Origin: Rhodanobacteraceae bacterium
GTDB taxonomy: Bacteria > Acidobacteriota > Terriglobia > Terriglobales > Acidobacteriaceae
NCBI GenBank assembly: GCA_903970285.1
Contig: CAJCHN010000076.1
Span: 1 to 64,000, forward strand
Length of the DNA stretch: 64,000 nucleotides
Direction of reading: 5' to 3'
Shown here: in pieces, positions 1 to 8,762 of the stretch
How the letters are laid out: every line of letters starts with the position of its first letter
Numbering within the stretch: the stretch's first letter is position 1
Position numbers and translations under genes: made by a program
The notes under the pieces: model-generated
Databases searched by the model: none
Seen by the model: the letters and a program-made list of their open reading frames with translations, nothing else
What the model was told of the DNA's origin: nothing

Positions 1-549
1 GGTGATGTCCGAGGTCTGCTGGACCTCGAGCAGAGTGACGCCGGGACCGATGGCGTGGACGGTGCCGGCATCAACGAAGATCATGTCGCCGGGGGCGGCG
101 GGCAGCCAGAGCAGGAGCGATTCGAGGCTGGCGTCGGCGACCGCCTGTTCAACGTCGGCGACGGTGACGCCGGGCTGCAGGCCGCAGGCGACGCGGGCTC
201 CGGGCTCAGCTTCAAGGACGTACCAGCACTCGGTCTTGCCGCGGCCAAGGCCGAGGGAGCGGGCCTGATCGTCGTCGGGGTGGACCTGGACGGAGAGTTT
301 TTCGTCGGGGAAGAGCATTTTGACGAGCAGCGGGAACTCCGCGCCGCCGCTGACCTCGGGAGCAATGTCAGCGAGAGTCTTACCCGTAAAAGCGCCGGTT
401 TCGACGAGGCTTTCGGGGCCGGTGAGCCAGGCTTCGCCCACTTTTTCCGTGAGGCCGCTGAGAGCGTACCAGGGGGTGAGATCGGTGCGGCCCCAGATGC
501 GCGCCGCAAAGGTGGGGGCGAGGCGAAACGGGGCCGGAACGTCAGTCAT
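1..549 (-). CDS. manA: Mannose-6-phosphate isomerase, class I (partial, C-terminus beyond window)
   Basis: The first 183 codons are visible; the gene runs off the window's left edge. The type I phosphomannose isomerase family interconverts mannose-6-phosphate and fructose-6-phosphate with a zinc ion held in a cupin fold. Seen here: an N-terminal WGRTDL segment, the zinc-site signature LSVQVHPDDDQA around residues 90-105, and FVDAGTVHAIGPGVTLLEVQ near residues 160-180. All are typical of the class I / YvyI-like short enzymes. The ATG (547-549) overlaps the stop of the upstream phosphoesterase gene by 8 nt, so the two are probably co-transcribed and translationally coupled. Identification is strong; the full length cannot be judged. 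Confidence 0.9.
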   Translation of the reverse strand, partial: MTDVPAPFRLAPTFAARIWGRTDLTPWYALSGLTEKVGEAWLTGPESLVETGAFTGKTLADIAPEVSGGAEFPLLVKMLFPDEKLSVQVHPDDDQARSLGLGRGKTECWYVLEAEPGARVACGLQPGVTVADVEQAVADASLESLLLWLPAAPGDMIFVDAGTVHAIGPGVTLLEVQQTSDIT

Positions 550-3505
550 CGTCATCCTTCTTGGCCGATTTTACGCGCTTGCGGGTGAGCATGGCGGGAA
601 TCGGCTTATTGCCCATGGCGTCCTGCCAGAGGATCACGTTGAGCTTCTGGGTGTCGGCGCGGTCGGCGTGGCGAAAGTCCATCTTCGAGGACTGCCGGGC
701 GCCGGGTGCGCTGGGCTGGTTGGCGGTGTAGATGAGGTGGTTGTCGCGATTGGAGTAATCGGCCGTGAAGGCGGGCTGATCCCCGGCGCCGGTGAAGAGG
801 GTGGAGATCATGGAGCTGAGGGCGTCGTTGTTGTTCATGGGCGGGAGGCCAAGCAGGGCCTCCATGGTGCGCACCATGCTGACGGTGGAGTAGAAGCGGC
901 TGTCGACGAAGGGTGCTCCGCCGGCGCCACGGGGCGCGTACTTGCTGACGACCAGGCCGATGGAGCGGTGAGCGTCGACGTGGTCGGCTCCGTTCTGGGC
1001 GTCGTCTTCAAGGATGAAGAAGGCGGTGTCGCCCCAGAACGGCGAGTGGGAGATGTCGTCGACGGCGCGTCCGACGGCGAGATCGTTATCGGCGACGGAG
1101 GCTTTGGGAGTGGGGCTGCCCGGGCGGGTGCCGGCGGTGTGATCGTTGGCGAGGCGAAGCATGACGAAGTTCGGCATGGTGTCGTGGCCTGCCTGCTTAT
1201 CGGCAATCCATTGGGCGAGATGTTTCTCGAAGATGTTGACGCGGACCTGGTCGGGGACCATGAGGTCGAAGTCGGGCGCTTCGGGGGCGAAGTGGCCGAC
1301 CAGTTCGGGCTTGGTGGCGGTGTTGGTGGCGATGAGCGGGATGGGCCATGGCCACTGGTTGATGCCGCCGCCCCAGACTTCAGGGAGCTTCTCTCCGGGC
1401 TTGACCTCGCTGCGGGTGGAGCAGGACTTGCCTTCGAGCATGGGCCCCTGCTGCGGGTCGAGCTGGCGCGGGGAGGCGCCGGTGCGGGGATCGTTGCAGA
1501 AGGTGGTGGCGATGAACTCGCCGAAGTGGTAGAGGGTCTTTCCGTGGGCGGCGAGATTACCCCAGATGTAGCCGCTGCCGGGCTCATTGACGTCGGGGAT
1601 GCGCTGGTCGAGCGGAATGCCCATGGAGACGACGCCTTCGTAGTCATAGCCGTGCTCGCGGCCGCGGTAGCCGAGCTGCCAGGTGCGTTCGAGATAGCTG
1701 CTGCCAATCGCGGTGTTGGACCAGACGTGACCGTCGCCTGAGACTTCGGCGGAGTCGTAGAAGTTATCGAGGACGCCGAACTGGAGCGCGAGCTTGTGCA
1801 GGTTGGGCGTGGTGGGAGCGCCGTACATGGCGAGGCTCGGGTCGCCGTTGCCGACGGGCTTACCATCCTGCTGGAGATCGCCGAAGATCTGATCGTAGGT
1901 GCGATTTTCTTTGATGATGTAGATGACGTGCTTAATGGGGCCGACCCCGGCTGAGCCGGCATCGGCGAATTGCGGCTGGAAGGCGATCTTCTCCTCGGCG
2001 GCCTTCATGCGGTTATCGACCAGGGTCTGTTCTGTGAGGGATTTGAGATTCTGCTCGGCGGAGGCGGCATCGACCGAGGCAAGCGAGCCATGCAGCAGAG
2101 ATGCGATGTAGGTGGTGGGGCTCTTGAAGCGGGGCCTGGAGGAGGTTTCGGGCGTTGTGCGCTGGGGGAAGTTGTTGGGACCGGTGCCGGTGCCTTTGCC
2201 GGAGGCGATGTAGAGCCTGCCGCCGGTGAAGGCGACGCCCATGGGGAGCCATTCCGTGGGGAGGAAGCCGATGGGTTCGGCCATGCCTTTGGCGACGACG
2301 GCGCGGGTGAGCTTGCCGGGATCGAGCACGGCGACGGAGTTGGTGCCCATGTTGGCGCAGAAGAGGCGGGTGCCATCGGGCGAGATGGCGAGAGCTTCGG
2401 GCTCGGCGCCGTAGAAGCTCTGGCCGGGCAGCCGGGCGTCGAAGAAACCCCTGAGGGCGAACCTGCCGTCGGCGACATCGATTGCGGCGACAGAGTCGCG
2501 GTTGGCGAGCGCGACGTAGAGGGTGCGGCCATCGGGCGAGAGCTGCAGGGCGCTGGGATGGGAGCCGGGAGCGACGGGATCTTCGGGCTTGAGCAGCGGC
2601 AGTTTGCGGACGGCTTTACCTTTGGCGCTGGCCGCGCCTTCGAAGACGGCTGCACCCTGGCTAAGGTCGAGTTCAACGACTTCGCTGGAGTTCCAGAGGC
2701 CGACGAAAGCGCGCCTGCCATCCCTGGTAACGGCGAGGGTGGCGGGGTAGGTGCTGGGGACAGCGTCGGTTTCGGAGAGGTCGAAGCGCTGCAGGATGGC
2801 GCCCGAGCGGGCATCCATCAGCAGCACATCATCGGACAGATTGTCCGCCACAAGGATCAAGTCAGGGTTCTGATCCTGGCAAGGATGAGCCTTGGTGCAG
2901 CCGCCCGGTACAGAGGCGATGGCTGCGGGATAGGGCAGGCCGAGGGTGCCTTCGACGCCGCCGACGAGCATGGTCTTGCGGCCCTGGGCGAGCGGCTGGA
3001 GCGGGATTTTGAGGACCTGTTTGCGGGTGAGCCTGCCCTCATCGAAGCCGTAGACCTGGATGCCGGAGCCGGTGTCGCCGGGCTTTTTGCCCTCGGGATC
3101 GGTGGCGGAGACGATGCTGCCGTAGAGGGTTCTGCCGTCGGGCGAGAAGGCGAGGCCGGAGAACAGAACTTGTTTGGATTCGACGAGGGTGCGAGGGTCG
3201 GGCGAATCGACAAGCTGGCCGGTGCGGGTGTCGAGCACGGCGAGCGACTGCATGTAGCCGGACTCGAAGGAGCCGTAGCCGTCGTTGACGGTGACAACGT
3301 AGCGGCCATCGGGCGAGACGGCGATGGTGACAGGAAGCGAGCTGAGGCGCTGGGGCTGGCCGGGTACGACGCCAACGATCTGCTTGCTGGTGGGGAGGTT
3401 GATGGTTCCGCCGCTGATTTCGACGGGCGCCCGCTGTGCACTTGCGAGGCCTGCCCAGGCGAGGAGCGCAATCGCAGCTGTTCTCTTGTCCCAAATCTGC
3501 CGCAT
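542..3505 (-). CDS. Secreted bifunctional YncE-type beta-propeller / phosphoesterase
   Basis: A large exported protein of about 987 residues. An N-terminal signal peptide (hydrophobic core about residues 8-22, ending ASAQ) is followed by about 450 residues of YncE/YVTN-like beta-propeller repeats, with recurring 'SPDGR' blades such as AVSPDGRYVVTV and LSPDGRTLYVAL. The C-terminal half matches the phosphoesterase family (PF04185; alkaline phosphatase fold), opening with IKHVIYIIKENRTYDQIFGD. The tail is Lys/Asp rich. This fusion is recurrent in Acidobacteria, and the substrate is unknown. Two ATGs (3511 and 3505) are possible. The gene precedes and overlaps manA, and the desaturase is divergent. 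The family call is strong; a function in phosphate scavenging is inference. Confidence 0.85.
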   Translation of the reverse strand: MRQIWDKRTAAIALLAWAGLASAQRAPVEISGGTINLPTSKQIVGVVPGQPQRLSSLPVTIAVSPDGRYVVTVNDGYGSFESGYMQSLAVLDTRTGQLVDSPDPRTLVESKQVLFSGLAFSPDGRTLYGSIVSATDPEGKKPGDTGSGIQVYGFDEGRLTRKQVLKIPLQPLAQGRKTMLVGGVEGTLGLPYPAAIASVPGGCTKAHPCQDQNPDLILVADNLSDDVLLMDARSGAILQRFDLSETDAVPSTYPATLAVTRDGRRAFVGLWNSSEVVELDLSQGAAVFEGAASAKGKAVRKLPLLKPEDPVAPGSHPSALQLSPDGRTLYVALANRDSVAAIDVADGRFALRGFFDARLPGQSFYGAEPEALAISPDGTRLFCANMGTNSVAVLDPGKLTRAVVAKGMAEPIGFLPTEWLPMGVAFTGGRLYIASGKGTGTGPNNFPQRTTPETSSRPRFKSPTTYIASLLHGSLASVDAASAEQNLKSLTEQTLVDNRMKAAEEKIAFQPQFADAGSAGVGPIKHVIYIIKENRTYDQIFGDLQQDGKPVGNGDPSLAMYGAPTTPNLHKLALQFGVLDNFYDSAEVSGDGHVWSNTAIGSSYLERTWQLGYRGREHGYDYEGVVSMGIPLDQRIPDVNEPGSGYIWGNLAAHGKTLYHFGEFIATTFCNDPRTGASPRQLDPQQGPMLEGKSCSTRSEVKPGEKLPEVWGGGINQWPWPIPLIATNTATKPELVGHFAPEAPDFDLMVPDQVRVNIFEKHLAQWIADKQAGHDTMPNFVMLRLANDHTAGTRPGSPTPKASVADNDLAVGRAVDDISHSPFWGDTAFFILEDDAQNGADHVDAHRSIGLVVSKYAPRGAGGAPFVDSRFYSTVSMVRTMEALLGLPPMNNNDALSSMISTLFTGAGDQPAFTADYSNRDNHLIYTANQPSAPGARQSSKMDFRHADRADTQKLNVILWQDAMGNKPIPAMLTRKRVKSAKKDDDD

Positions 3506-3668
3506 GTTCATGGGGAATACCCTACCAAAGTTGCAGCTCAGGGAACGTTACAGAGGCGCTTACAAAAGTCTTACAACGCGCTGGGACGCGGACTGCTAGC
3601 GTAAATCCTGTAGGCGCACGATAAGCGTTTTGAAGCTAGAGATTCGAAGCGAAGAGGACGGAATTACG

Positions 3669-4787
3669 ATGACCCCAGCCACACTTTCTCCTGAGACAGA
3701 AGTCAAGCCGGCCCACACAAGCAAGAGCGGCGCGGGCTCCGCCAAAACAGGCAGTTACGCGGCGTTTCAACAGAGCGCGATCGAGGCCGCGGAAGCCGCG
3801 GAGGCTCGCGAGAACGCTAACGAAGCGGCGATCGCGGATATGTCGATGGCTAAGCCGCATCCTTCGGCGGAGCAGATTCGGGCGCAGGTGCGGCAGGATC
3901 TTCGCATGGGGCGGGAGTACCAGGAAGGCCGCATTAACTGGATCACGACGATCGTGATGGGGCTGTTCCACGTAGCGGCGATCGGGGCGCTGTTCTGCTT
4001 TTCGTGGGCCCACGTGGCGATGTTTCTGGTGATGTACTTCCTGGCGATCAACGTAGGGATCGGTGTGGCGTATCACCGGCTGCTGACGCATCGCGGCTTT
4101 CGCACGCCGAAGTGGGTGGAGTATTTTGTGACCGCGTGCGGCACGATGGCGCTCGAAGGTGGACCGATCTTCTGGGTGGCGACGCACCGGGTGCATCACC
4201 AGAACTCGGACCAGGAAGGCGATCCGCATACGCCGGTGGATGGAACGTTCTGGTCGCACGCGGGCTGGATTCTTTCGGGACGCGCGATGCACTCGGAGAC
4301 GGCGCTGCTGGGCCGGTACGCTCCGGACCTGACCAAGGATAAGGTTCACGTTTGGCTGTCGAAGTACCACTGGGTGTTCCTGACGGCGACCGGGCTGATC
4401 CAGATCGCGATCGGGGCCGGGGTGGCTGCTCCGGGGCATCGCTTGATGGGCGGGCTGACGATGCTGCTGTGGGGAACGTTCCTGCGGGTGGTGGTGGGGC
4501 TGCACGCGACGTGGTTTGTGAACTCCGCGACGCACCTGTGGGGCGGCCGGCGGTTCGAGACGCGGGATCATTCGCGCAACAACTGGTGGGTGGCACTGAT
4601 GACGGGCGGCGAAGGCTGGCACAACAATCACCATGCGCACCCGGTGAGCGCGCGGCATGGGCTGGCGTGGTACGAGTTCGACATCAACTATTACTGCATC
4701 TGGTTGCTGGAGCGGGTGGGTCTGGCAAAGAAGGTGCAGATCGCGAAGTTCGATCCGCGGAACCCGAAGCCGGCAGGCAGCAACTGA
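3669..4787 (+). CDS. Membrane acyl-lipid/acyl-CoA fatty acid desaturase
   Basis: A di-iron integral membrane desaturase of 372 residues. It carries the three diagnostic histidine boxes: HRLLTH (HX4H), HRVHH (HX2HH) and HNNHH (HX2HH), in the order and spacing of delta-9 stearoyl-CoA-type desaturases. Hydrophobic segments flank the boxes. The N-terminal ~85 residues are polar and Ala/Glu rich. I chose the ATG at 3669 because AGAGGA lies about 10 nt upstream; an in-frame TTG at 3630 has no such site. It would introduce a double bond into membrane lipid acyl chains. A good terminator hairpin follows, and then a histidine kinase gene. Family call strong; regiospecificity not determinable. Confidence 0.92.
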   Translation: MTPATLSPETEVKPAHTSKSGAGSAKTGSYAAFQQSAIEAAEAAEARENANEAAIADMSMAKPHPSAEQIRAQVRQDLRMGREYQEGRINWITTIVMGLFHVAAIGALFCFSWAHVAMFLVMYFLAINVGIGVAYHRLLTHRGFRTPKWVEYFVTACGTMALEGGPIFWVATHRVHHQNSDQEGDPHTPVDGTFWSHAGWILSGRAMHSETALLGRYAPDLTKDKVHVWLSKYHWVFLTATGLIQIAIGAGVAAPGHRLMGGLTMLLWGTFLRVVVGLHATWFVNSATHLWGGRRFETRDHSRNNWWVALMTGGEGWHNNHHAHPVSARHGLAWYEFDINYYCIWLLERVGLAKKVQIAKFDPRNPKPAGSN

Positions 4788-4825
4788 GAGGCAGGGGCCA
4801 CGGCTTAGCGCTCAGGAAGAACCAA

Positions 4826-4861
4826 GGCCGTCAGCTAGCGCTGGCGGCCTGTCTCTTTGTG
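4826..4861 (+). terminator. Rho-independent-type terminator after the desaturase gene
   Basis: A 10-bp stem with one G-U pair (4826-4835 pairing with 4840-4849), loop TAGC, followed by the pyrimidine-rich tail TGTCTCTTTGTG. It lies 39 nt after the desaturase stop and 36 nt before the downstream kinase ATG, so the two genes are probably separate transcripts or linked only by read-through. Confidence 0.7.
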
Positions 4862-4896
4862 TAGCTCGTTGTAAGCTAGGTGCATCTCGCGTTCTT

Positions 4897-5802
4897 ATGA
4901 ACATCACACGACGCCGCGGAGCGATTGCCACATTTATCACGCTGGGCGTTCTGCTGACCGGGCTGGTGATCTTCCTCAGCGTTCCGTGGATCATCTTGAA
5001 CAAGGCGCGCGCCGCTTACATGGTGCTGGGAATCATCTTCTTCGCGCTGCTGATGGCGGGGGTGGTGCTGAATACGGTGTTCCTGGTACGGGAGGTGCGA
5101 CGGAATGATCGGCAGGACTCATTCCTGAATGCGGTCACGCATGAGCTGAAGACGCCGATTGCGAGTATCCGGCTGTATTTGGAAACGCTGGAACGACGGA
5201 CGCTCGATGAGGCGCAGCGGCGTAAGTTCTACGCGATTATGCGGTCGGATTCGGACCGGCTTCTGGCGACGGTGGAACAGGTCTTGAAGGCCGGTGAGCT
5301 GGGACAGCGGGCACGCCAGCAAAACCGGGCCACGCTGGACCTGGGCGCATTGGTCGCGGAGTGCATCGCCATTACGCTGGAGCGCCACCACCTGAAGCCG
5401 GAGAGCATGACGCTGGCGCCCGTGCCGGGGCAGGTAAAGCTGCGGGTGAACGGGATCGCGGAGGATCTGCGGACGGCGATTCTGAATCTGTTGGACAACG
5501 CGGTGAAGTATTCGCCGGGGGCAGTGCGCATACGCGCGGCGCTGGCGATCACGGGCTACAACAACGTAGCGCTGGCGATTACGGATGAGGGGATCGGCAT
5601 TCCGGAGCAGGAGCTGAAGCGGATCTTCAAGCGTTTTTACCGGATTCCGGGGAAGTACGCGGTGAAGATCAAGGGGACGGGGCTGGGCCTGTTCCTGGTG
5701 CAGGCGATTGCACGGCAGCACGGCGGAACGGTTAGCGCGGCGAGCAAGGGCGCGAATCAGGGGACGACGATGACGCTGACCCTGCCGCTGGCGGTGGACT
5801 GA
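4897..5802 (+). CDS. Sensor histidine kinase with two membrane helices and no sensory loop
   Basis: A 301-residue HisKA/HATPase kinase. Two hydrophobic helices (about residues 11-34 and 42-65) are separated by only about seven residues, so there is essentially no periplasmic sensor. The dimerisation/phosphoacceptor box is FLNAVTHELKTPIASI, with His at residue 82. The N box (LLDNAVKYSP), G1 (DEGIGIPEQEL) and G2 (GTGLGLFL) are all present, so it should be catalytically active. I took the ATG at 4897; upstream extensions run through the terminator. The partner is the OmpR-type regulator 78 nt downstream. The short-loop design resembles intramembrane-sensing kinases, and the neighbouring desaturase suggests a membrane-state signal; that is inference. 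Confidence 0.88.
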   Translation: MNITRRRGAIATFITLGVLLTGLVIFLSVPWIILNKARAAYMVLGIIFFALLMAGVVLNTVFLVREVRRNDRQDSFLNAVTHELKTPIASIRLYLETLERRTLDEAQRRKFYAIMRSDSDRLLATVEQVLKAGELGQRARQQNRATLDLGALVAECIAITLERHHLKPESMTLAPVPGQVKLRVNGIAEDLRTAILNLLDNAVKYSPGAVRIRAALAITGYNNVALAITDEGIGIPEQELKRIFKRFYRIPGKYAVKIKGTGLGLFLVQAIARQHGGTVSAASKGANQGTTMTLTLPLAVD

Positions 5803-5880
5803 GCGCGCCAAGACCTGCAGCCGAGAACGTTTTGCAAGAAGCCAAGCCGGCTCGGAAGGGAGAATGGCACATGGAAAGCG

Positions 5881-6621
5881 ATGAGTGAGGCTGCGTTGAT
5901 TGTGCTGGCGGAGGACGAAGAGCACCTGGCAGAGGGGCTGCTGTTCAACCTTGAGGCCGAGGGCTATCGGACGCGGCACTTTGGCGACGGAGCGGACGCC
6001 CTGGCGTGGCTGCTGGAGACGCAGGAGGCGGTGGGGGCGATCCTGCTCGACGTGATGCTGCCAGGGCGCTCGGGGTTCGAGATTGTGGCTGCGCTGCGGG
6101 AGCGGGAGCTTTACTTTCCGGTGCTGATGCTGACGGCGCGTTCGCATCCGCAGGATGTGCTGGAGGGTTTGAACGCGGGGGCGGATGACTACCTGGCGAA
6201 GCCGTTCGACCTGGAGATTCTACTGGTGCGGCTGAAGTCGATGCTTCGGCGGGCGCGGTGGTCGCGACCGCTTTCTCCGACGCCGCCGCCGAAGCCGAGC
6301 GCGGACACCTATGCGTTCAACGGGCGCGAAATCCGCTTCGACACCCTGGAGCTGGCGGCACCCGATCGCCTGACCCACCTGACGTTGATGGAGGCGGACC
6401 TGCTGCGCCACTTTACCGATCGCGAGGGGCAGATCGTCTCGCGCAAGGAGATCCTGGAGCAGGTGTGGCGGCTGAAGGAAGATACCGACACGAGGGCGAT
6501 CGACAATTTTATCGTTCGGCTGCGGCGGTATATCGAGGACGATCCTGCGGATCCGCGGCACCTGGTGACGGTGCGTGGCGTGGGGTATCGGTTCCTGGCG
6601 AAGCCCCAGGGAATGCATTGA
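5881..6621 (+). CDS. OmpR/PhoB-family response regulator
   Basis: A 246-residue regulator. The receiver has the acidic pair in VLAEDEEHL, the phosphoacceptor Asp in ILLDVMLPG and the Lys in DYLAKPFDLE. The C-terminus is a winged-helix DNA-binding domain ending LVTVRGVGYRFLAKP, diagnostic of the OmpR family. It follows the sensor kinase by 78 nt on the same strand and is its obvious partner. An earlier ATG eight nucleotides upstream is out of frame and closes at once, so 5881 is the start. Target genes are unknown; the flanking desaturase or permease are candidates only by position. Confidence 0.92.
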   Translation: MSEAALIVLAEDEEHLAEGLLFNLEAEGYRTRHFGDGADALAWLLETQEAVGAILLDVMLPGRSGFEIVAALRERELYFPVLMLTARSHPQDVLEGLNAGADDYLAKPFDLEILLVRLKSMLRRARWSRPLSPTPPPKPSADTYAFNGREIRFDTLELAAPDRLTHLTLMEADLLRHFTDREGQIVSRKEILEQVWRLKEDTDTRAIDNFIVRLRRYIEDDPADPRHLVTVRGVGYRFLAKPQGMH

Positions 6622-6808
6622 CGTTCTACGCCGTACGTTCCGGTTGAGGCGGAAAGACGGTGCGCGGCCCGGCCATGTGCGAGGGCGCGGTGGGTCCGTG
6701 CTACTCTTTCGCTAAAGCCAGCTCGGAGGACCCTCCCCCATCGATCCGACTCTGACGACTCCCCAGCCCAGCCACCAGTTAAAGAAAGAGCTTCGCCTGC
6801 GCGACCTG

Positions 6809-8203
6809 GTGCAGATGCAGATTCTGCTGGTGGTGGGGGTGACGTGGATCGGCATCGCTGCCAAGCAGGGCGGGGTGCACCTGGTCTTCTGGATTGCGGC
6901 GATCGCTGCTCTCTTTCTGCCGTCCGCGGCGGTGGTGACGTATTGCGTGCAGATCTGGCCGGAAGAGGGCGGCGTCTACCAGTGGACGACGCACGCGTTC
7001 GGGCCGCTGGCGGGCTTCCTGAATGCGTGGAACTTCGGGCTGTGGGCGCTGATCACGGTTTCGAATATCGGCATTATGACGGCGACCAGCCTAAGCTACA
7101 GCCTCGGACCGAAGTTTGCGTGGATGGCCACGGATAACAAGCTGATCAACACGCTGAATGTCAGCCTGTTTGCGCTGATTCTCGCGCTATGTATTGTGGG
7201 TTTCGGGATTCTGAAGTGGGTGGCGCACTTTGGCACGTTCGCGATGATCCTGGTGAACGTGCTGCTGGTAGCGCTCTTGTTTTTTCATCCGCACGCGACG
7301 GCGGCGCACCCGCACCATGCGCCTCAGGCGCCGTTCTCGCTCGCGTTGACGGTGCCGATGCTGACGCTTTTTAGCCTGAATCTGTTTTCGAAGATGGCGC
7401 TGAACGGGCTGACCGGCCTGGAACAGATTGCGGTGTTTGCGGGCGAGACGCGGGACGCGGCGCGAGCGATCTGGAGGTCAGCATGGATTGCGGCGCCGAT
7501 CATCGCGCTGATCTTCATCCTGGGAACGGGGGCGATTCTGACGTATGTGCCGGCCGACCAGGTGGACTTGACGGGACCGGTGCCGCAGGTGCTGGCGGCG
7601 GCGTTCAAGACCGGCGGCGGAGCGACGACGGAGGGGATGAACTGGGGTGTTTTGTTGGGACGCGGAGCGATCCTGGCGCTGGCGCTCTCGGTGATCGCGC
7701 AGTATGCGCTGATTGTCGCTGAGACCAGCCGGCTGCCGCTGGTGGCGGGGTGGGACGGGATTCTGCCGGAGTGGTTTACCCGGCTGAGCCCGAGGTTCGG
7801 GACGCCGGTGCGATCGATTGCGATCATCGTGCTGCTATCGGTGACGGCGTGCGTGCTGGCGACGGAGTTTTCGAGCGGGGCGCAGGAGGCGTTTCAACTG
7901 ATTACGGTGGAAGCCGCGTTTCTGTATGACGTGTACTTTGGCATGATGTTTCTGATTCCTCTGACCTCGGGAGACCGGTTCGGCAGGCGCGCGGGCTGGG
8001 GTTTGAAGATCGCGGCGGCCAGCGGATTCGCGGTGACCCTGCTGCATGCCGGATTTAGCCTGTACCCAATCATCGAGGACCCGAACCCGTGGCTTTTTGC
8101 GAAGAAGATTGGGTTCAGCGCGGTGCTGATCAACCTGGCGGGGTTCGGGCTGTACTGGCAGGCAGGACGGGCGGTAAGGGCGGAGGTGCTTGCCTCCCGG
8201 TGA
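6809..8203 (+). CDS. APC-superfamily amino acid permease
   Basis: A polytopic membrane protein with about 12 hydrophobic segments and an APC-superfamily opening (…PEEGGVYQWTTHAFGP). Closest in character to the amino acid/glutamate:GABA-type permeases; the substrate is not determinable. The first canonical start in the frame is GTG 6809, but that begins inside the conserved cytoplasmic segment LRLRDLVQMQ. The reading frame is open back to 6716 with no ATG, GTG or TTG, and the only strong ribosome-binding site (GGAGGA, 6725-6730) is nine bases before an ATC at 6740. The true start may therefore be the non-canonical ATC 6740, adding 23 residues, or the sequence has an error there. Confidence 0.85.
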   Translation: MQMQILLVVGVTWIGIAAKQGGVHLVFWIAAIAALFLPSAAVVTYCVQIWPEEGGVYQWTTHAFGPLAGFLNAWNFGLWALITVSNIGIMTATSLSYSLGPKFAWMATDNKLINTLNVSLFALILALCIVGFGILKWVAHFGTFAMILVNVLLVALLFFHPHATAAHPHHAPQAPFSLALTVPMLTLFSLNLFSKMALNGLTGLEQIAVFAGETRDAARAIWRSAWIAAPIIALIFILGTGAILTYVPADQVDLTGPVPQVLAAAFKTGGGATTEGMNWGVLLGRGAILALALSVIAQYALIVAETSRLPLVAGWDGILPEWFTRLSPRFGTPVRSIAIIVLLSVTACVLATEFSSGAQEAFQLITVEAAFLYDVYFGMMFLIPLTSGDRFGRRAGWGLKIAAASGFAVTLLHAGFSLYPIIEDPNPWLFAKKIGFSAVLINLAGFGLYWQAGRAVRAEVLASR

Positions 8204-8356
8204 GGCGACTCCCCGGGTGATGTATGGTCTGCATGATTTCGTGAAAGAAAATAGTTTGATCTGGAAAGAGAAAGCGGGCGCGGAGTAGAATTCCGGTTCA
8301 AGAGGCGCGTCGAACGTCGCGTCAGCACGTGTTGTCCCCTGCCAAGGAGGCACGTC

Positions 8357-8584
8357 ATGGCCCAGCCGCTACTTTCAAAATCCACTTGCCGCACCGCGCT
8401 TACCGTGACCATGTATGCCGGGGTCGCGATGTTTCTGCTGCCGTATCTGACAGGCCGCATCTTTACCGGGGTGTTGATTGTGGTTCTCGGGGCGGCGCTG
8501 GCGGTGAGCGCGGGACTGGCGCGGTGCTTCCTGACCGAGGGTGACTGCAGCGAACCCAACCACATGAAGCAGCACATTCCCTAA
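8357..8584 (+). CDS. Small two-helix membrane protein, unknown function
   Basis: 75 residues behind a near-perfect ribosome-binding site (AAGGAGG, 8344-8350, six bases before ATG). It has two hydrophobic stretches, about residues 17-33 and 35-55, and a short C-terminal tail with Cys and His (CFLTEGDCSEPNHMK). The hydrophobic profile is consistent with a small membrane protein such as the DUF-type 'YgaP-like' transmembrane proteins, which have a similar size and two helices. That resemblance is weak and no function can be assigned. A GC-rich hairpin follows the stop. Confidence 0.65.
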   Translation: MAQPLLSKSTCRTALTVTMYAGVAMFLLPYLTGRIFTGVLIVVLGAALAVSAGLARCFLTEGDCSEPNHMKQHIP

Positions 8585-8618
8585 GGGAGCCTGGTGTGAG
8601 TGCCCGAACGGTGAAGCG

Positions 8619-8642
8619 AGCCCGCATCGCTTTCAGCGGGCT
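8619..8642 (+). terminator. Possible terminator hairpin after the small membrane protein gene
   Basis: A perfect 7-bp inverted repeat AGCCCGC / GCGGGCT with a 10-nt loop, 34 nt after the stop codon. No T-run follows, so a factor-independent terminator is uncertain. Confidence 0.35.
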
Positions 8643-8762
8643 GCTCTGCTTGAGCCATGCGGCCGCTTCCGTTCTGATTGAAGAAACCGAAAGGCGCACT
8701 CGCGTGAAGATGCGGGGTTGAATGGCGCTTTATGCGAGCGCGGTCTGCGCATGATTTCTCTA

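Noticed and set aside
320-3604. Long plus-strand open frames (over 470 and 540 codons) opposite the large phosphoesterase gene
   Set aside because: They are Gly/Ala/Glu-rich GC-driven shadows of a clear beta-propeller/phosphoesterase protein on the minus strand and show no domain.
4657-4896. 80-codon extension of the sensor kinase
   Set aside because: It overlaps the desaturase end and the terminator hairpin; the two membrane helices start right after ATG 4897.
5865-5880. Sigma-54-like TGGCACATGGAAAGC before the OmpR regulator
   Set aside because: The -12 element is AAGC rather than TTGC, and it overlaps the ribosome-binding region and first base of the gene, leaving no leader.
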